This document shows positions 9,471-18,149 of a stretch of 64,000 nucleotides of DNA, piece by piece (position 1 is the stretch's first letter; each line of letters begins with the position of its first letter). This stretch comes from Virgisporangium aurantiacum (lineage in GTDB: Bacteria; Actinomycetota; Actinomycetes; Mycobacteriales; Micromonosporaceae): positions 1-64,000 of the forward strand of contig NZ_BOPG01000044.1 in assembly GCF_016863635.1 (NCBI RefSeq), read 5' to 3'. The position numbers and the translations under genes were made by a program. The notes beneath the pieces were generated by a model. It did no database searches and had not been told where the DNA came from. It was given only the letters and a program-made list of their open reading frames with translations.

Positions 9471-9977
9471 TCAGAAGCGATTTGAGCGCGGTGACCGCGG
9501 CGGCATCGGTCTAGCGAAGTTCACGGACACGCGGCGTCCATCGAGTTCCTGATCGTTCAATCCGTCGACGGCCCGCTCGGCATCTTCGCGAGTCCGCATC
9601 TCCACGAAGGCAAAACCTTTGGACCGCATAGTATCTCGATCAACTATTACGGCTGCGGAGACCACTTCGCCGAACTTCGCGAAGTGATTGGCGAGAATCT
9701 CATTGGTACTGCTGTACGACAAGGCGCCGACGAACAGTTCCTTCCCGGGACCGAACGAGTCGGCGCCCATACCGGTGGGAGTACCCGCTGTGGGTGGCGC
9801 CGAGCCCGAGTTTACGACGCGGAGCGTTCCCAAGTGCGTTAGTCCGTTGGAGGTGCTCGCGTCCCATCGAATCCACCGCTCCGCCTCGGCGAACCGGTTG
9901 AAGGCTTTGTCGAAGACAATGATCTTAGACTTGGTGCCGGCGACACGATCCAGGCATGGCGAACTCGTCGGGTTCAC
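9471..9977 (-). CDS. RNA-recognition-motif (RRM) protein, copy 2
   Basis: A paralogue of the next gene. RNP2 is LFVGAL and RNP1 is KGFAFVEM, with GEVVSAAVIVDRDTMRSKG between. It shares the N-terminal motif KIIVF, then NRFAEAERWIRW. I chose GTG 9977 (VNPTSSPCLD) because copy 1 starts at the matching codon (VDLTRSPRID) and because it clears the STAND stop at 9991. An upstream ATG at 10025 would overlap the STAND gene by 35 bases. Copy 1 has about 24 extra residues between the start and the shared motif. Orientation and spacing suggest cotranscription with the STAND gene. Confidence 0.85.
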   Translation of the reverse strand: MNPTSSPCLDRVAGTKSKIIVFDKAFNRFAEAERWIRWDASTSNGLTHLGTLRVVNSGSAPPTAGTPTGMGADSFGPGKELFVGALSYSSTNEILANHFAKFGEVVSAAVIVDRDTMRSKGFAFVEMRTREDAERAVDGLNDQELDGRRVSVNFARPMPPRSPRSNRF

Positions 9978-9990
9978 ATTCGGATGGTAC

Positions 9991-12474
9991 CTAGTCCGAC
10001 GCGCTCGGTCTGTTAGTCGCCTCATGCCGCCAGTGATCGAGATTGATCCGGGTGGTCCGCGTATCGAGGTGGCCAGGTCCTAGAACCCGCAGCTGGTCGC
10101 CGAGTAGATCATCTAGTGCGGCGGCGGCCACTTCCGGCTGGCCGGCCGCGCCACGCCACGCGGCCAGATTGCCCCGTGTGCCCAGGGTGTCGGGGTGGTC
10201 TGGCCCCAGGACGCGCAGCAGATCGGCCAGCAACGCCTCGGTGGCTGTGGCCGCGCCGTGCGGGTCGCCCGATTCGCCTCGCCAGTAGGCGAGGTTGTTG
10301 CGGGTGCCGAGCGTGTCGGGGTGATCTGCGCCCATAACCCGAATGCGGTCGGCGAGCAGTTCCTCCATCGCGGCGACGGCCGCGGCTGGGTCGCCGGCCT
10401 CTCCCCGCCACCGGGCCAGGTTGCCTCGGGTGGTCAGGGTGTCGGGGTGATCGGCCCCAAGCACCCGCAGCCGGTCGGCTAGCAGATCCTCGAATGCCGC
10501 AAGCGCACCGTCCGCGTCGCCAGCTTCCCCGCGCCACCGGGCCAGGTTGCCAAGCGCGGCCAGCGAGTCTAAGTGGTCGGGTCCCAGTACGCGCAGCAGG
10601 TCAGCCAGCAATCGCTCCGTCGCGGCGACGGCCGCGGCTGGGTTGCCGGCCTCTCCCTGCCACCGGGCCAGGTTGCCTCGGGTGATCAGGGTGTCGGGAT
10701 GGTCGGCCCCAAGCACCCGCAGACGGTCGGCTAGCAGATCCTCGAATGCGGCCACGGCGCCAGCCAAGTCCCCCGCTCCGGCTCGCCACCTCGCCAGGTG
10801 GTTCCGAACCGCCATCGTCTCCGGGTGATCGGCGCCGAGCATCCGCGTCGCTACGACGCACATGTCACGCCAGAAGACGACCGCAGCGCTGACCAGTCCG
10901 GCATCGCCGAGGCTGGGGCCGGCGCGGATCAACGCCGGATGCGGGGCGGACGACCAGAGAAGATCGCCACCGAATTCGTATACTTTCTCGATGTTGGATC
11001 GCAACGCCTGCCCGACCGCAGGCTCCCGATCCAATGGTGGCCAGACCTCCGCGATGGCGTCAGCGGCAGATAAACACAGGTCCTGACGGCGGCTGTTTGC
11101 CTGTTCACGGGTCGCGCGCTGCACCAGGCCGTGCACCCGGACCGTCCTGGCAGGTTGACCGTCGATGCCGATCAGGCTGAGCCGGCGCAGACCGTGAAGT
11201 GCGTCCCGGGCCTGCTCCAAATCGACTGGCGCCCCGCCGCTGCGATGCCTTGCCAGATAGTCCCGGGCGGGCGCGGCGGTGACAAGGCCGATGGGAATGC
11301 CGTTGGGGTCGAGGACGCTGGCCAGCTCTAGCATCGGTCCGGCGACGCCTTTGGGCTTGAGTTCGTTGGCCCATTCGATGGACAGTGCCCAAGTCGCCGC
11401 AAGCGTTGTCCGGTGATCGTCCGGGAGGGCGCCGGGCTCCGGAACGAGATCATCAAGGAGCCTGCGGCGGTCATTGAACCGCTGGCGGTACTCGGCGCAT
11501 CCTAATCGTCGATCGCGCATATACGCGGTGGCCTGAGCCAGCGCCAGCGGCAGATACTCTAGATCCGCAGCCAGTTTGTCAGCCTCGTCGTCTGGGCCGA
11601 TGCGATCGTGAAGGTACGCGACCGCCTGCCCGGCTGTGAACAGCCCAACATCGACGACGTGGCGCCCGCCCGTGGAGAGCACGGAATCCTGACGCCGCGT
11701 GGTCACCAGGATTCGTCCCTCCGACCGGTGCGGTGGCCACAACCCGCGCAGGTCTCCCGGATCGGCGAGGTCGTCCAGCACGACCGTCCACCGACTGTGC
11801 GTCACGCCTAGCCAGTTGACGAGAGCCGCGGCGGCGGTCTCTGGGTCACCACGGTCAAGCCCGAGCATTGTCGCGGCGGCCGCAGCATAGGCGGTGACAA
11901 CCGCTCCGCGGCTGGCCGCCGATACCCAGATCAGCGCGTGCGTATCGCCGACATTCCACAGCTGCCGGGCCACCCCAGCGGCGAGCTGAGTCTTTCCTAC
12001 CCCTCCCAGTCCTGACAGCACGGCTGTTCCGGTGCCGGATGCCGCCAGTACGAGCTCCGCCAATTGCTCCCGCGGCTGGAAGCAATCCGGAGCGGCGGGA
12101 ATCCACCCTATGAGCCTTCTCGGTGGCTTGACTTCGGATCGGTCGACCGCCTTGCGTCCCTGGCTGGACCGGCGTTCTTGTTGCGCTTCCCGACGCCACA
12201 CCTCCCAGACGTGTAGCGCCGGCGGCGTGTAGGCGGCGCTGTTCGACTTCGCCCGAATCATTAGATATTGGACGACCAACCCGAAGGCGCGCCCGGAGCG
12301 CGGGACGACCTTGCCCGAGATCCACTCCTCGACCGAACTATCCGTCACCTTCACCCTGTTAGTGCCGCAGTAATCGACGATCTGCCTGTAACTCGGTCGG
12401 CCCGCCGCCCGATAGAGCGACGTCAGCTGACCGGACAGGGCAGCGGACTTCGGCCCCGCGCGACTCTCCGCCAC
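9991..12474 (-). CDS. STAND NTPase: HTH-like N-terminus, NB-ARC core, kinesin-light-chain-type TPRs
   Basis: An 827-residue protein. GTG 12474 is preceded by AGGAGG at 12479-12484, which decides the start over upstream in-frame codons. Residues of about 10-75 look like a helix-turn-helix-type domain (YRQIVDYCGTN, SSVEEWISGKV). The NB-ARC core has Walker A LSGLGGVGKTQLA (about 150-163) and Walker B TVVLDDL. A regulatory region follows, then six near-identical 42-residue TPRs of the type GADHPDTLxTRGNLARWRGEAGD. STAND proteins oligomerise after sensing a ligand. No toxin domain is visible, so the following RRM genes or the membrane protein may be the output. Confidence 0.85.
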   Translation of the reverse strand: MAESRAGPKSAALSGQLTSLYRAAGRPSYRQIVDYCGTNRVKVTDSSVEEWISGKVVPRSGRAFGLVVQYLMIRAKSNSAAYTPPALHVWEVWRREAQQERRSSQGRKAVDRSEVKPPRRLIGWIPAAPDCFQPREQLAELVLAASGTGTAVLSGLGGVGKTQLAAGVARQLWNVGDTHALIWVSAASRGAVVTAYAAAAATMLGLDRGDPETAAAALVNWLGVTHSRWTVVLDDLADPGDLRGLWPPHRSEGRILVTTRRQDSVLSTGGRHVVDVGLFTAGQAVAYLHDRIGPDDEADKLAADLEYLPLALAQATAYMRDRRLGCAEYRQRFNDRRRLLDDLVPEPGALPDDHRTTLAATWALSIEWANELKPKGVAGPMLELASVLDPNGIPIGLVTAAPARDYLARHRSGGAPVDLEQARDALHGLRRLSLIGIDGQPARTVRVHGLVQRATREQANSRRQDLCLSAADAIAEVWPPLDREPAVGQALRSNIEKVYEFGGDLLWSSAPHPALIRAGPSLGDAGLVSAAVVFWRDMCVVATRMLGADHPETMAVRNHLARWRAGAGDLAGAVAAFEDLLADRLRVLGADHPDTLITRGNLARWQGEAGNPAAAVAATERLLADLLRVLGPDHLDSLAALGNLARWRGEAGDADGALAAFEDLLADRLRVLGADHPDTLTTRGNLARWRGEAGDPAAAVAAMEELLADRIRVMGADHPDTLGTRNNLAYWRGESGDPHGAATATEALLADLLRVLGPDHPDTLGTRGNLAAWRGAAGQPEVAAAALDDLLGDQLRVLGPGHLDTRTTRINLDHWRHEATNRPSASD
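10090..10850 (-). repeat. Tandem 126-bp coding repeats (TPR units)
   Basis: Six consecutive units of about 126 bp encode the C-terminal TPRs of the STAND protein. They are close to identical at the DNA level. That implies recent duplication or ongoing gene conversion, and the unit number could vary between strains. They are coding and in frame throughout. Confidence 0.8.
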
Positions 12475-12664
12475 ATCCGCCTCCTGCTCCCATCCGGTTC
12501 GCATCCGACTCGGAACCTTTCCGGAACCTTCTCCGCCACACTCTGACCTGCAATGACGTGACTCGCTCGTACACAACGCTTCGCCGGAACGCCTGATGAT
12601 CTTGCTCGATTGCCCTCACCGCGGCCCGCACCGGCGCGGGCAGCAGACCTAGAGGGAGAACGTC

Positions 12665-12793
12665 ATGAAAAAGGGTAACGACGAGGCCGAGGGCTCCTGG
12701 CGGCAGCGGTTCGGCTGGTCCGCTGTTCGCGGTGCCGTATCCGGCGGCGTCCACTTTCTCCTCGCGCGGATCTGGGACCTACTCAATTCGTAG
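12665..12793 (+). CDS. Small 42-residue protein with a hydrophobic/amphipathic C-terminus
   Basis: ATG 12665 follows GGGAGAACGTC, giving a well-placed ribosome site. The product starts MKKGNDEAEGSWRQRFGW, then has a small-residue stretch SAVRGAVSGGVHFLLARIW, ending DLLNS. It is transcribed divergently from the STAND gene. A strong terminator follows 20 bases after its stop, which supports a real short transcript. I do not recognise the family. It could be a small membrane-active peptide or a partner of the STAND protein. Confidence 0.6.
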   Translation: MKKGNDEAEGSWRQRFGWSAVRGAVSGGVHFLLARIWDLLNS

Positions 12794-12812
12794 ACCACGA
12801 TCATCACGGACT

Positions 12813-12839
12813 GTCCCGGCTCGCCGAGCCGGGACTTTT
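12813..12839 (+). terminator. Rho-independent terminator
   Basis: A perfect 10-bp stem (GTCCCGGCTC with GAGCCGGGAC), a 3-base loop and four T residues. It lies just after the 42-residue ORF. Confidence 0.85.
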
Positions 12840-13255
12840 CGTGTCGTCGATCGATGCGGAAGCGGGATTCACCGGCGGCTAAGGTCTGGGCACAACCCCA
12901 GCAACGAAGAGTCGGCGCGCACATGATGGCACGGCGGATCATCTCGTAATCAGTGCGGTGGCGGAGGTCCTTCAAGTTCGGCGAGCGTCCATCGGATTTC
13001 TAGAGCAACGCCGCGCTCGTCGGCCCGGAGCAGATCGGATTCCACCGGCCGCTGCGCCCAACCATCTCGGCAACCACCGACTCACGGCGGCCAACCTCGC
13101 CGCGCTGGGGCGGACCTACCAACCACGCCGCAGACGTGCGGCGTGCCGAACTTGAGCGCGTTCGCTGCGGTCAGCGCCGTTCTTCTGTGAAGAAGATCCC
13201 GCAGCAGGGCACGAACCTGCCCAACATCCGGTCCCAGGGCACAGGCACGGAACGG
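12840..13255. other. Gene-poor stretch
   Basis: No convincing gene on either strand. Around 13060-13190 there are short protein-like stretches without a start or continuation, probably gene debris. The stretch ends where the composite island repeat begins. Confidence 0.4.
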
Positions 13256-13693
13256 TGCCCCCCGTTTACCCCCCGAAAACCAGTCCCAAGCATCGACCGC
13301 CCGTGACAAGAGACGACCGTCCTGGCGGTGCGTTTGTGCAGGTCAGTGTTAAAAATCTGATGACTAGCGACAACCGTGAGAGGGTGACGGTCGGTAAGCG
13401 TAGGTCGACGGTTCAAGTACCGCCGCTCGTACAGTCCAGCCACCCGAATCACGTGGTGCTGCGTGCAAATGCCCGCGTCCGCCGACAACGTCGTCGCTAT
13501 GGGCGACGGATGAGTTTCGGCCGTTCCGTCCGACCGTCAGATGCCCACCGGAATTGCTAGGGATCTTGCTAGGGAACGGCACCGAACCAGGGTGGCCACA
13601 GTGGGACCGGCCGGAACGTCGCCGGCATGAAACAGCAGGTCAGCGACATGAGCCGGGATCGACTGGGCCAATTTCGAATGATCACCGGGCAGC
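13256..13693 (+). repeat. Composite island repeat, copy 1 (attachment-site arm without tRNA core)
   Basis: This stretch aligns with 37275-37766. It has the same CCCCGTTTACCCCCCGAAAA block, then the GGTAAGCGTAGG block about 125 bases on, then ATTGCTAGGGATCTTGCTAG at about 13555, and finally GGGCAGC. At 37717 and 52812 the GGGCAGC is followed by the tRNA-Gly 3' half. Here the similarity stops right after GGGCAGC (13687-13693). Confidence 0.7.
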
Positions 13694-13902
13694 GACGCGA
13701 ACGCCTCGGAAGGCACGAACCGCAGTAGCAGTACCAGCGGGGCGGGGTGTGGGTCGACGTCGTAGCCGAGGGCGTGGAGTGCGCGGAGATACGTGCGGAT
13801 GGCACGTTGGGTGACGCCACTGGAGAATTGGCAGATCTCGTCCGACCGCCGATGCGCAGTGTCCGTGGATCCGAACAGGGGACTGGCAGTTGCGGTAGTC
13901 AT
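13694..13902 (-). pseudogene. Truncated hypothetical ORF
   Basis: From ATG 13902 the minus strand encodes about 70 residues, including FSSGVTQRAIRTYLRALHAL and GYDVDPHPAP, a helical, HTH-like fragment. The frame stays open beyond 13694 but there runs into repeat sequence that is non-coding in its other copies. I take the gene to be cut by that repeat. Function unknown. Confidence 0.3.
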
Positions 13903-13924
13903 ACGGCTGGTCTACCCGCGTGTG

Positions 13925-16141
13925 TCACGCAGTTGCGGCCAGAATCGCTTGGGCAGCCTGAGACCAGGAGCGCCTTTCGGCCATGACCCGGCGTAGAGTC
14001 TCCGCTCGGGCGAATGCCTCTGCAGGGTTCGTCAGCACTGCCGCAATCGCCGTACCCCACGTCTGGAGGTCGCGAGCGTCGTCCTTGATCGGAACGACTA
14101 TTTGGCGGGCTTCGGATGGAGCAACCTCCCGTATGAGTTCACCGAGTCCGCTCCTGTCACTGATCAGCACAGGCGTGCCGGCGACAATTGCCTCGAGACC
14201 AGCCATGCCGAAGCCCTCAGCCCGAGACGGCATCAGAAGAAGTACCGCCCGTCGTAGGTCGTACTCCCACTCGTCGCAACCAACTGTGTAGGAGCGCGTT
14301 GTCACGCGTAATCGAGCGCCAGCCCAATCCAGCACCGCTGTCCTGATCTCGTCAAACTCGGCTTCCGGCACACCGCGGAGCACCAGTTCGAGCGTGGAAG
14401 GATCCAGCTCGTGGATTCGAGTAGCTTCGGCCAGGGCCTTTGCGGCAAGGTCCAAACCTTTGACACCGCGATCTTCCATTCGTCCCAGCAGCAGCACACG
14501 GATCGGGCCCCCGCTCGGAGATTGCCTCGGAGGCATGTCCACAAGGTCGAATCCGGGATCGATACGCACCGGTTCCGGTGCATCAGCGAAGGCGGCCAAC
14601 TCGGCTCGTACGCGATCGTACAGTTGAGGTCCGACACCGGCGCCGATTGCGGGCGGCCGCAACAGCCGCCGTTCTTCCTCCATTCGCCGCTCGGCTGATT
14701 GGCCAGCATCGTGCTTCTGGTCCAGCTTGAGCCACTCGATCTCGTCTGGGTCTTAGTTAACTATGTGTAGCCGCCGGGGCATGCCTCTTAAATGATCTTG
14801 CGCGATCACCGCCGCCGGACCGCCAGTAATGCGCCCATGGCCGATGATCAAGTCTGGAACAAGGTCGGCGGGCAGGCTCGGTCGGCCGCTTAGGGCTTGC
14901 TGCACAGAGGTACCCGGAGGCCTGACGGTTTGTATGAGCGTCACGCCTCGGGCGGCAGCTGCCGCCCGATCCGATTCGGATGAGTCGATGACGACGCAGT
15001 AAACGGTTGCTCCCGAAGCGGCGAGGGCCTCGCACAGGTTACGGTTAAATTTGTCGAGACCCTTGAATCGAGACCTCCATCCTGTGGCAATAACGAGGAT
15101 CCGTCTCGATTCAAGGGGGTTGGACATCATCGGCCGATTACGGGGATTGGGCACCGCTGCCCCGGGAGCCTGCCGGACGGCCCGGTATGCCTCTTCCCGT
15201 GCGAGCCCAGACGAGTCAGTTACGAATCGTGAGACTGGACCACCGGGTGACTGCGAAGGGTCGGCGGAGGTGCGGTCTCCGGCGTGGCCGCTTTCTCTGC
15301 CCGCCTGTTCAATGACCTCTAGCCGCGTTCGCATGACCGAATCGAGCCAGCTAGCCAGTTCTGGAGCCTTAGCGATCGGTGAGTGACCGGCATGAAAGTG
15401 CTTCCGTTGAGACTCGGGAATGCCCACGTTCGCACTGAATGGGCTCACAAATGCGTCAATTCCACCCGAAACCGAGAATACCGGAAGCACTGTACGCCCT
15501 GCCGCACCCTGCGCAATGTTATATCTGTCCACGTAAGTTGAGTAGAATGTATCGATTTCGTAGCTTGCAGCACCGAGCCTCCGCAAAATCCTTGACTCGT
15601 CGGGAAACAAGATCTTGAGCGGTCCTGCCCACCCGCTGCCCGCTCTCGGCGACGCCACCACCACCAACGCGGCTAGCGGCCCCGCCCCACGCCGATGTTG
15701 CAGCGCTCGCGACCGGAGATGGTCCATGGCGACGGCCTCGATCAGCTTCCCGCCCATGCTGTGACCAATTAGGAATATATGCTCATATCGGGAAGCAAGA
15801 TCATTTACATGTTCTCTGAGGTGCTTCCGCCAGAACTCGAACGCCGCCGCGCTCGCAGTAAACCGGCGAAAGCCGCTCGGATAGTCATAGATCCCAATAT
15901 CAACTGGATTCTGGGTATCTCGGGAGAATAGGAGTTTGGGCACGCTCCGCCACGTTCCGTACCCGTCACCGCTCAGCCCGTGCACGAAAACGGCCACAAT
16001 CCGGCGAGGCACCGCCGGGAACACATGTAGGTTGAACCGTCCAGCGCCGAACGGCTCGGCGGTGAAGGTTACTTGCTCCAGCCGGTTGAGCAACCTACCT
16101 CCGCAGGCATCCGCCGATCGTGTCCGTGGAGCGCCTCGCAC
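13925..16141 (-). pseudogene. Alpha/beta-hydrolase fused to a GT4-type glycosyltransferase, broken by one in-frame stop
   Basis: One continuous frame, interrupted only by TAA at 14753-14755. The N-terminal 290 residues are a SERAC1/PGAP1-like lipase-fold domain with VFVHGLSGDGYGTWRS and the nucleophile elbow GHSMGGK. From about residue 340 a GT4-type glycosyltransferase begins (RILVIATGWRSRFKGLDKFN). After the stop it continues with DPDEIEWLKLDQKHDAG, then RVLLLGRMEDRGVKGLDLAA and the donor-site region PSRAEGFGMAGLEAI. No frameshift is needed to join the halves. GGAGG precedes a TTG at 16093, a possible true start. The stop is a recent lesion or a recoding site; I favour a lesion. Confidence 0.7.
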
Positions 16142-16601
16142 GAGTCACAGTCGACGACCCGGCTCCCGGGATCGCGCAACTGTTGACCCGAGGTTCGGCC
16201 GGTCTCGACCAACGCGCTGGCGACCTACGGATGATACGAACTGCACCCGGGTCGACGTGCGCCGCCCCACCGGCCTCAGGACGAGACGATGCGCCGGAAC
16301 CGAGCCCGGACGCACCCAGCCCGGGCACACCGGCTTCCCAGGCGGGACCAGCTCGCCGTGCGGCTGGACCCCCGCACGTGCGACCTGATGCCGCAGTAGA
16401 TCGGCGCCGCGCTGACTGGATTGTGTTCGCGCCCTACTCATCCTGGCCACCGCCGCGATGACCTGACGACCGCCCCCGGAACCGCCCCGCATTAGCCCGG
16501 CGAGCACGTTTCGGAGTAGTCCATCTCGAAGCTGACACCGGACACAGGCACCGTTCCGCTAATCCAGCTGCGTGGGTCGCGGGGCCTAGCGGCGGCGACC
16601 A
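16142..16601. other. Gene-poor stretch
   Basis: No gene that I can support. The open frames here are arginine/proline-rich and look like GC-driven filler. Confidence 0.4.
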
Positions 16602-16660
16602 TGCCCCCCGTTTACCCCCGAAAACCCCTGTTGGGCGTTGACCGTCAGTGGCCGCCCGGC
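16602..16660 (+). repeat. Fragment of the composite island repeat
   Basis: The block CCCCCGTTTACCCCCGAAAA is followed by a GTTGACCGTCAGTGG-like stretch, as in the copies at 13256, 25783 and 37275. Similarity stops after about 60 bases. Confidence 0.55.
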
Positions 16661-16850
16661 CTTCACCGGACTCGTCGTCACCCTCGCCGCCGTGCTGCGC
16701 TCCGGCGGCGGACCGATCGACCCACCCGCCGAAGCCCGCCGACTGGCCGGCCTGCTCGACGGACCATGACTGCAGGTACTGATCGGCGCACTGACCCATC
16801 ACGACGCGCTCGACGTCGTAGCCCGCCATCTCGACCAGATCCATTGACCG
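16661..16850 (+). pseudogene. Fragment of an unrecognised gene
   Basis: The plus strand reads GLVVTLAAVLRSGGG, then PIDPPAEARRLAGLLDGP and a stop. In the same frame it then continues LQVLIGALTHHDALDVVARH to a second stop. The composition is protein-like but there is no start, and an internal stop breaks it. Likely debris of a mobile-element accessory gene. Confidence 0.35.
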
Positions 16851-16870
16851 GCGGCAGAGTACGAACGTGA

Positions 16871-17707
16871 TCATGGTGTGGCTCGGGGCCGTGCGTGCCG
16901 TTGGGGACGGGTCAGACCGGTGGTGGTGCTGAGCGCCCATTCCAGCAGATCCGGGCGGGTGCGGGCCGCAAACGTCAGGCGCTGCAGCGCGCCGAGCGCC
17001 AGCACGGCCCGGCGCACGTCATCGGGCATCGTCTCGACGGCGGCGGCGACCTTCCCCGTCGAAACGGCCACGACCCGGTCATCGTCGACCAGCACATTCG
17101 AGCGGTCGAAGTCGCCGTGTACCACGTCGCCGAACCGGAACATCCCGGGCTCGACGCGGTGACCGATCTCGACGGCGACTTCCAAAACAGCGCGGATCCG
17201 TGGGTCGGGCGACCGCCACAGCACCTCGTGGTCGATGATCATGCGCTCGGTCCCGGTACGCAGCCCGGTCACGATGTCCTCGGCCCGCGCTCGGCCCTCC
17301 TCGCACGCGTCCTCGTTCGCTTTCTCGGCCGTGCCGGCGAACCGCTGCCACACCTGCACCAGTTGCTCCGCGTGCGGCAGCCGCAGGATGGCCGGCACCG
17401 CACCGGCCACAAACTCTTGGATCGTGTAGACCCGCCCATCGACAGTCCCCGTTTGGAGGAACCGCGGCACCGGGCATCCGGCGGCGCGCGGTCGCGGCGA
17501 GTTCGACCGTACGGGCCACTCGGCCGACGCTGAACCCGGATGGTCAGGCAGCACCTTGAACACCACCGAGGCGCCGCCGGCCGTGCGAGCCGCCGCGAAG
17601 GAGCCGCCGCCGAACCGGTGCTCCACGGTCAGCCCGAGCCGCGTCGCCACCGGGTTGGGTACCGCGGCATCATATCGACGATCGACGCCGTCGCTGGGCG
17701 TCGCCAC
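16871..17707 (-). CDS. Aminoglycoside-phosphotransferase-like protein, possibly inactive
   Basis: The APH/choline-kinase-fold catalytic loop is clear: VVHGDFDRSNVLVDDD. The next essential element, the metal-binding Asp normally in an IDW-type motif, is not seen: the chain reads VVAVSTGKVAAAVETM instead. The N-terminal lobe is short. The start is uncertain; I use GTG 17707 because longer versions would run into the neighbouring gene at 17769. Either this is a pseudokinase or the gene has decayed between the two lobes. Substrate unknown. Confidence 0.5.
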   Translation of the reverse strand: MATPSDGVDRRYDAAVPNPVATRLGLTVEHRFGGGSFAAARTAGGASVVFKVLPDHPGSASAEWPVRSNSPRPRAAGCPVPRFLQTGTVDGRVYTIQEFVAGAVPAILRLPHAEQLVQVWQRFAGTAEKANEDACEEGRARAEDIVTGLRTGTERMIIDHEVLWRSPDPRIRAVLEVAVEIGHRVEPGMFRFGDVVHGDFDRSNVLVDDDRVVAVSTGKVAAAVETMPDDVRRAVLALGALQRLTFAARTRPDLLEWALSTTTGLTRPQRHARPRATP

Positions 17708-17768
17708 GCGCAGGGTCAGCCGGGTCTGCGCTGGTTGGTCCCCGCTGACCTGGTGTGGGCTCCCGTGG

Positions 17769-18149
17769 TCACGAATAGTGATTGACAAGAACTCCGATCG
17801 GGACGGAAAGAAGGGCGCCCGATACGCAGAACAGTAGCTGCTCACGCTGATTTTTCCGCTGCCTTTGTGCAAGCTCGCCTTTGAGTTCGATCAACTCGTC
17901 AAGAACGACTCTATTGGATTTGATCAGGCGATCCGCCAGATCTTGACTATCGGCCTCATCCACCGACACCAGTTCGGCCGCGATGTCGGATTGCTCTTCG
18001 ACCTCATCCGCAATATTGCTTGCTGAGACCAGTTGATGCTCCACACGCTTCTCGGCGTCCCTCCGAGCCTTGGCGAACGCGCCCACTCCTAGAAGCCCGG
18101 ACACGATGGGGATTATGGAGCCAAGCATTTCGAGAATCGCGGGTGTCAT
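17769..18149 (-). CDS. Small membrane protein with coiled coil
   Basis: A 126-residue protein. GGAGG precedes ATG 18149. Residues 5-27 form a first membrane segment (MLGSIIPIVSGLLGVGAF). A long charged, heptad-like helix follows (about 30-100: NRVVLDELIELKGELAQRQR). A C-terminal membrane segment ends the protein (LLFCVSGALLSVPIGVLV). The hairpin-like layout with both ends in the membrane is typical of small accessory membrane proteins. No family recognised. Confidence 0.7.
   Translation of the reverse strand: MTPAILEMLGSIIPIVSGLLGVGAFAKARRDAEKRVEHQLVSASNIADEVEEQSDIAAELVSVDEADSQDLADRLIKSNRVVLDELIELKGELAQRQRKNQREQLLFCVSGALLSVPIGVLVNHYS

Noticed and set aside
10090..10850. Regular repeats that could be mistaken for a CRISPR array
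   Set aside because: The period is 126 bp, the repeats are contiguous without unique spacers, and they encode TPRs in frame.
13400..13430. A second tRNA attachment core (GACGGTTCAAGT looks like a T-arm); similar stretches at 26138 and 37425
   Set aside because: The T-stem does not close consistently and no CCA end follows; too degenerate to call.
16434..16940. A 168-codon minus-strand frame
   Set aside because: No start context, low-complexity composition, and it crosses a repeat fragment that is non-coding elsewhere.
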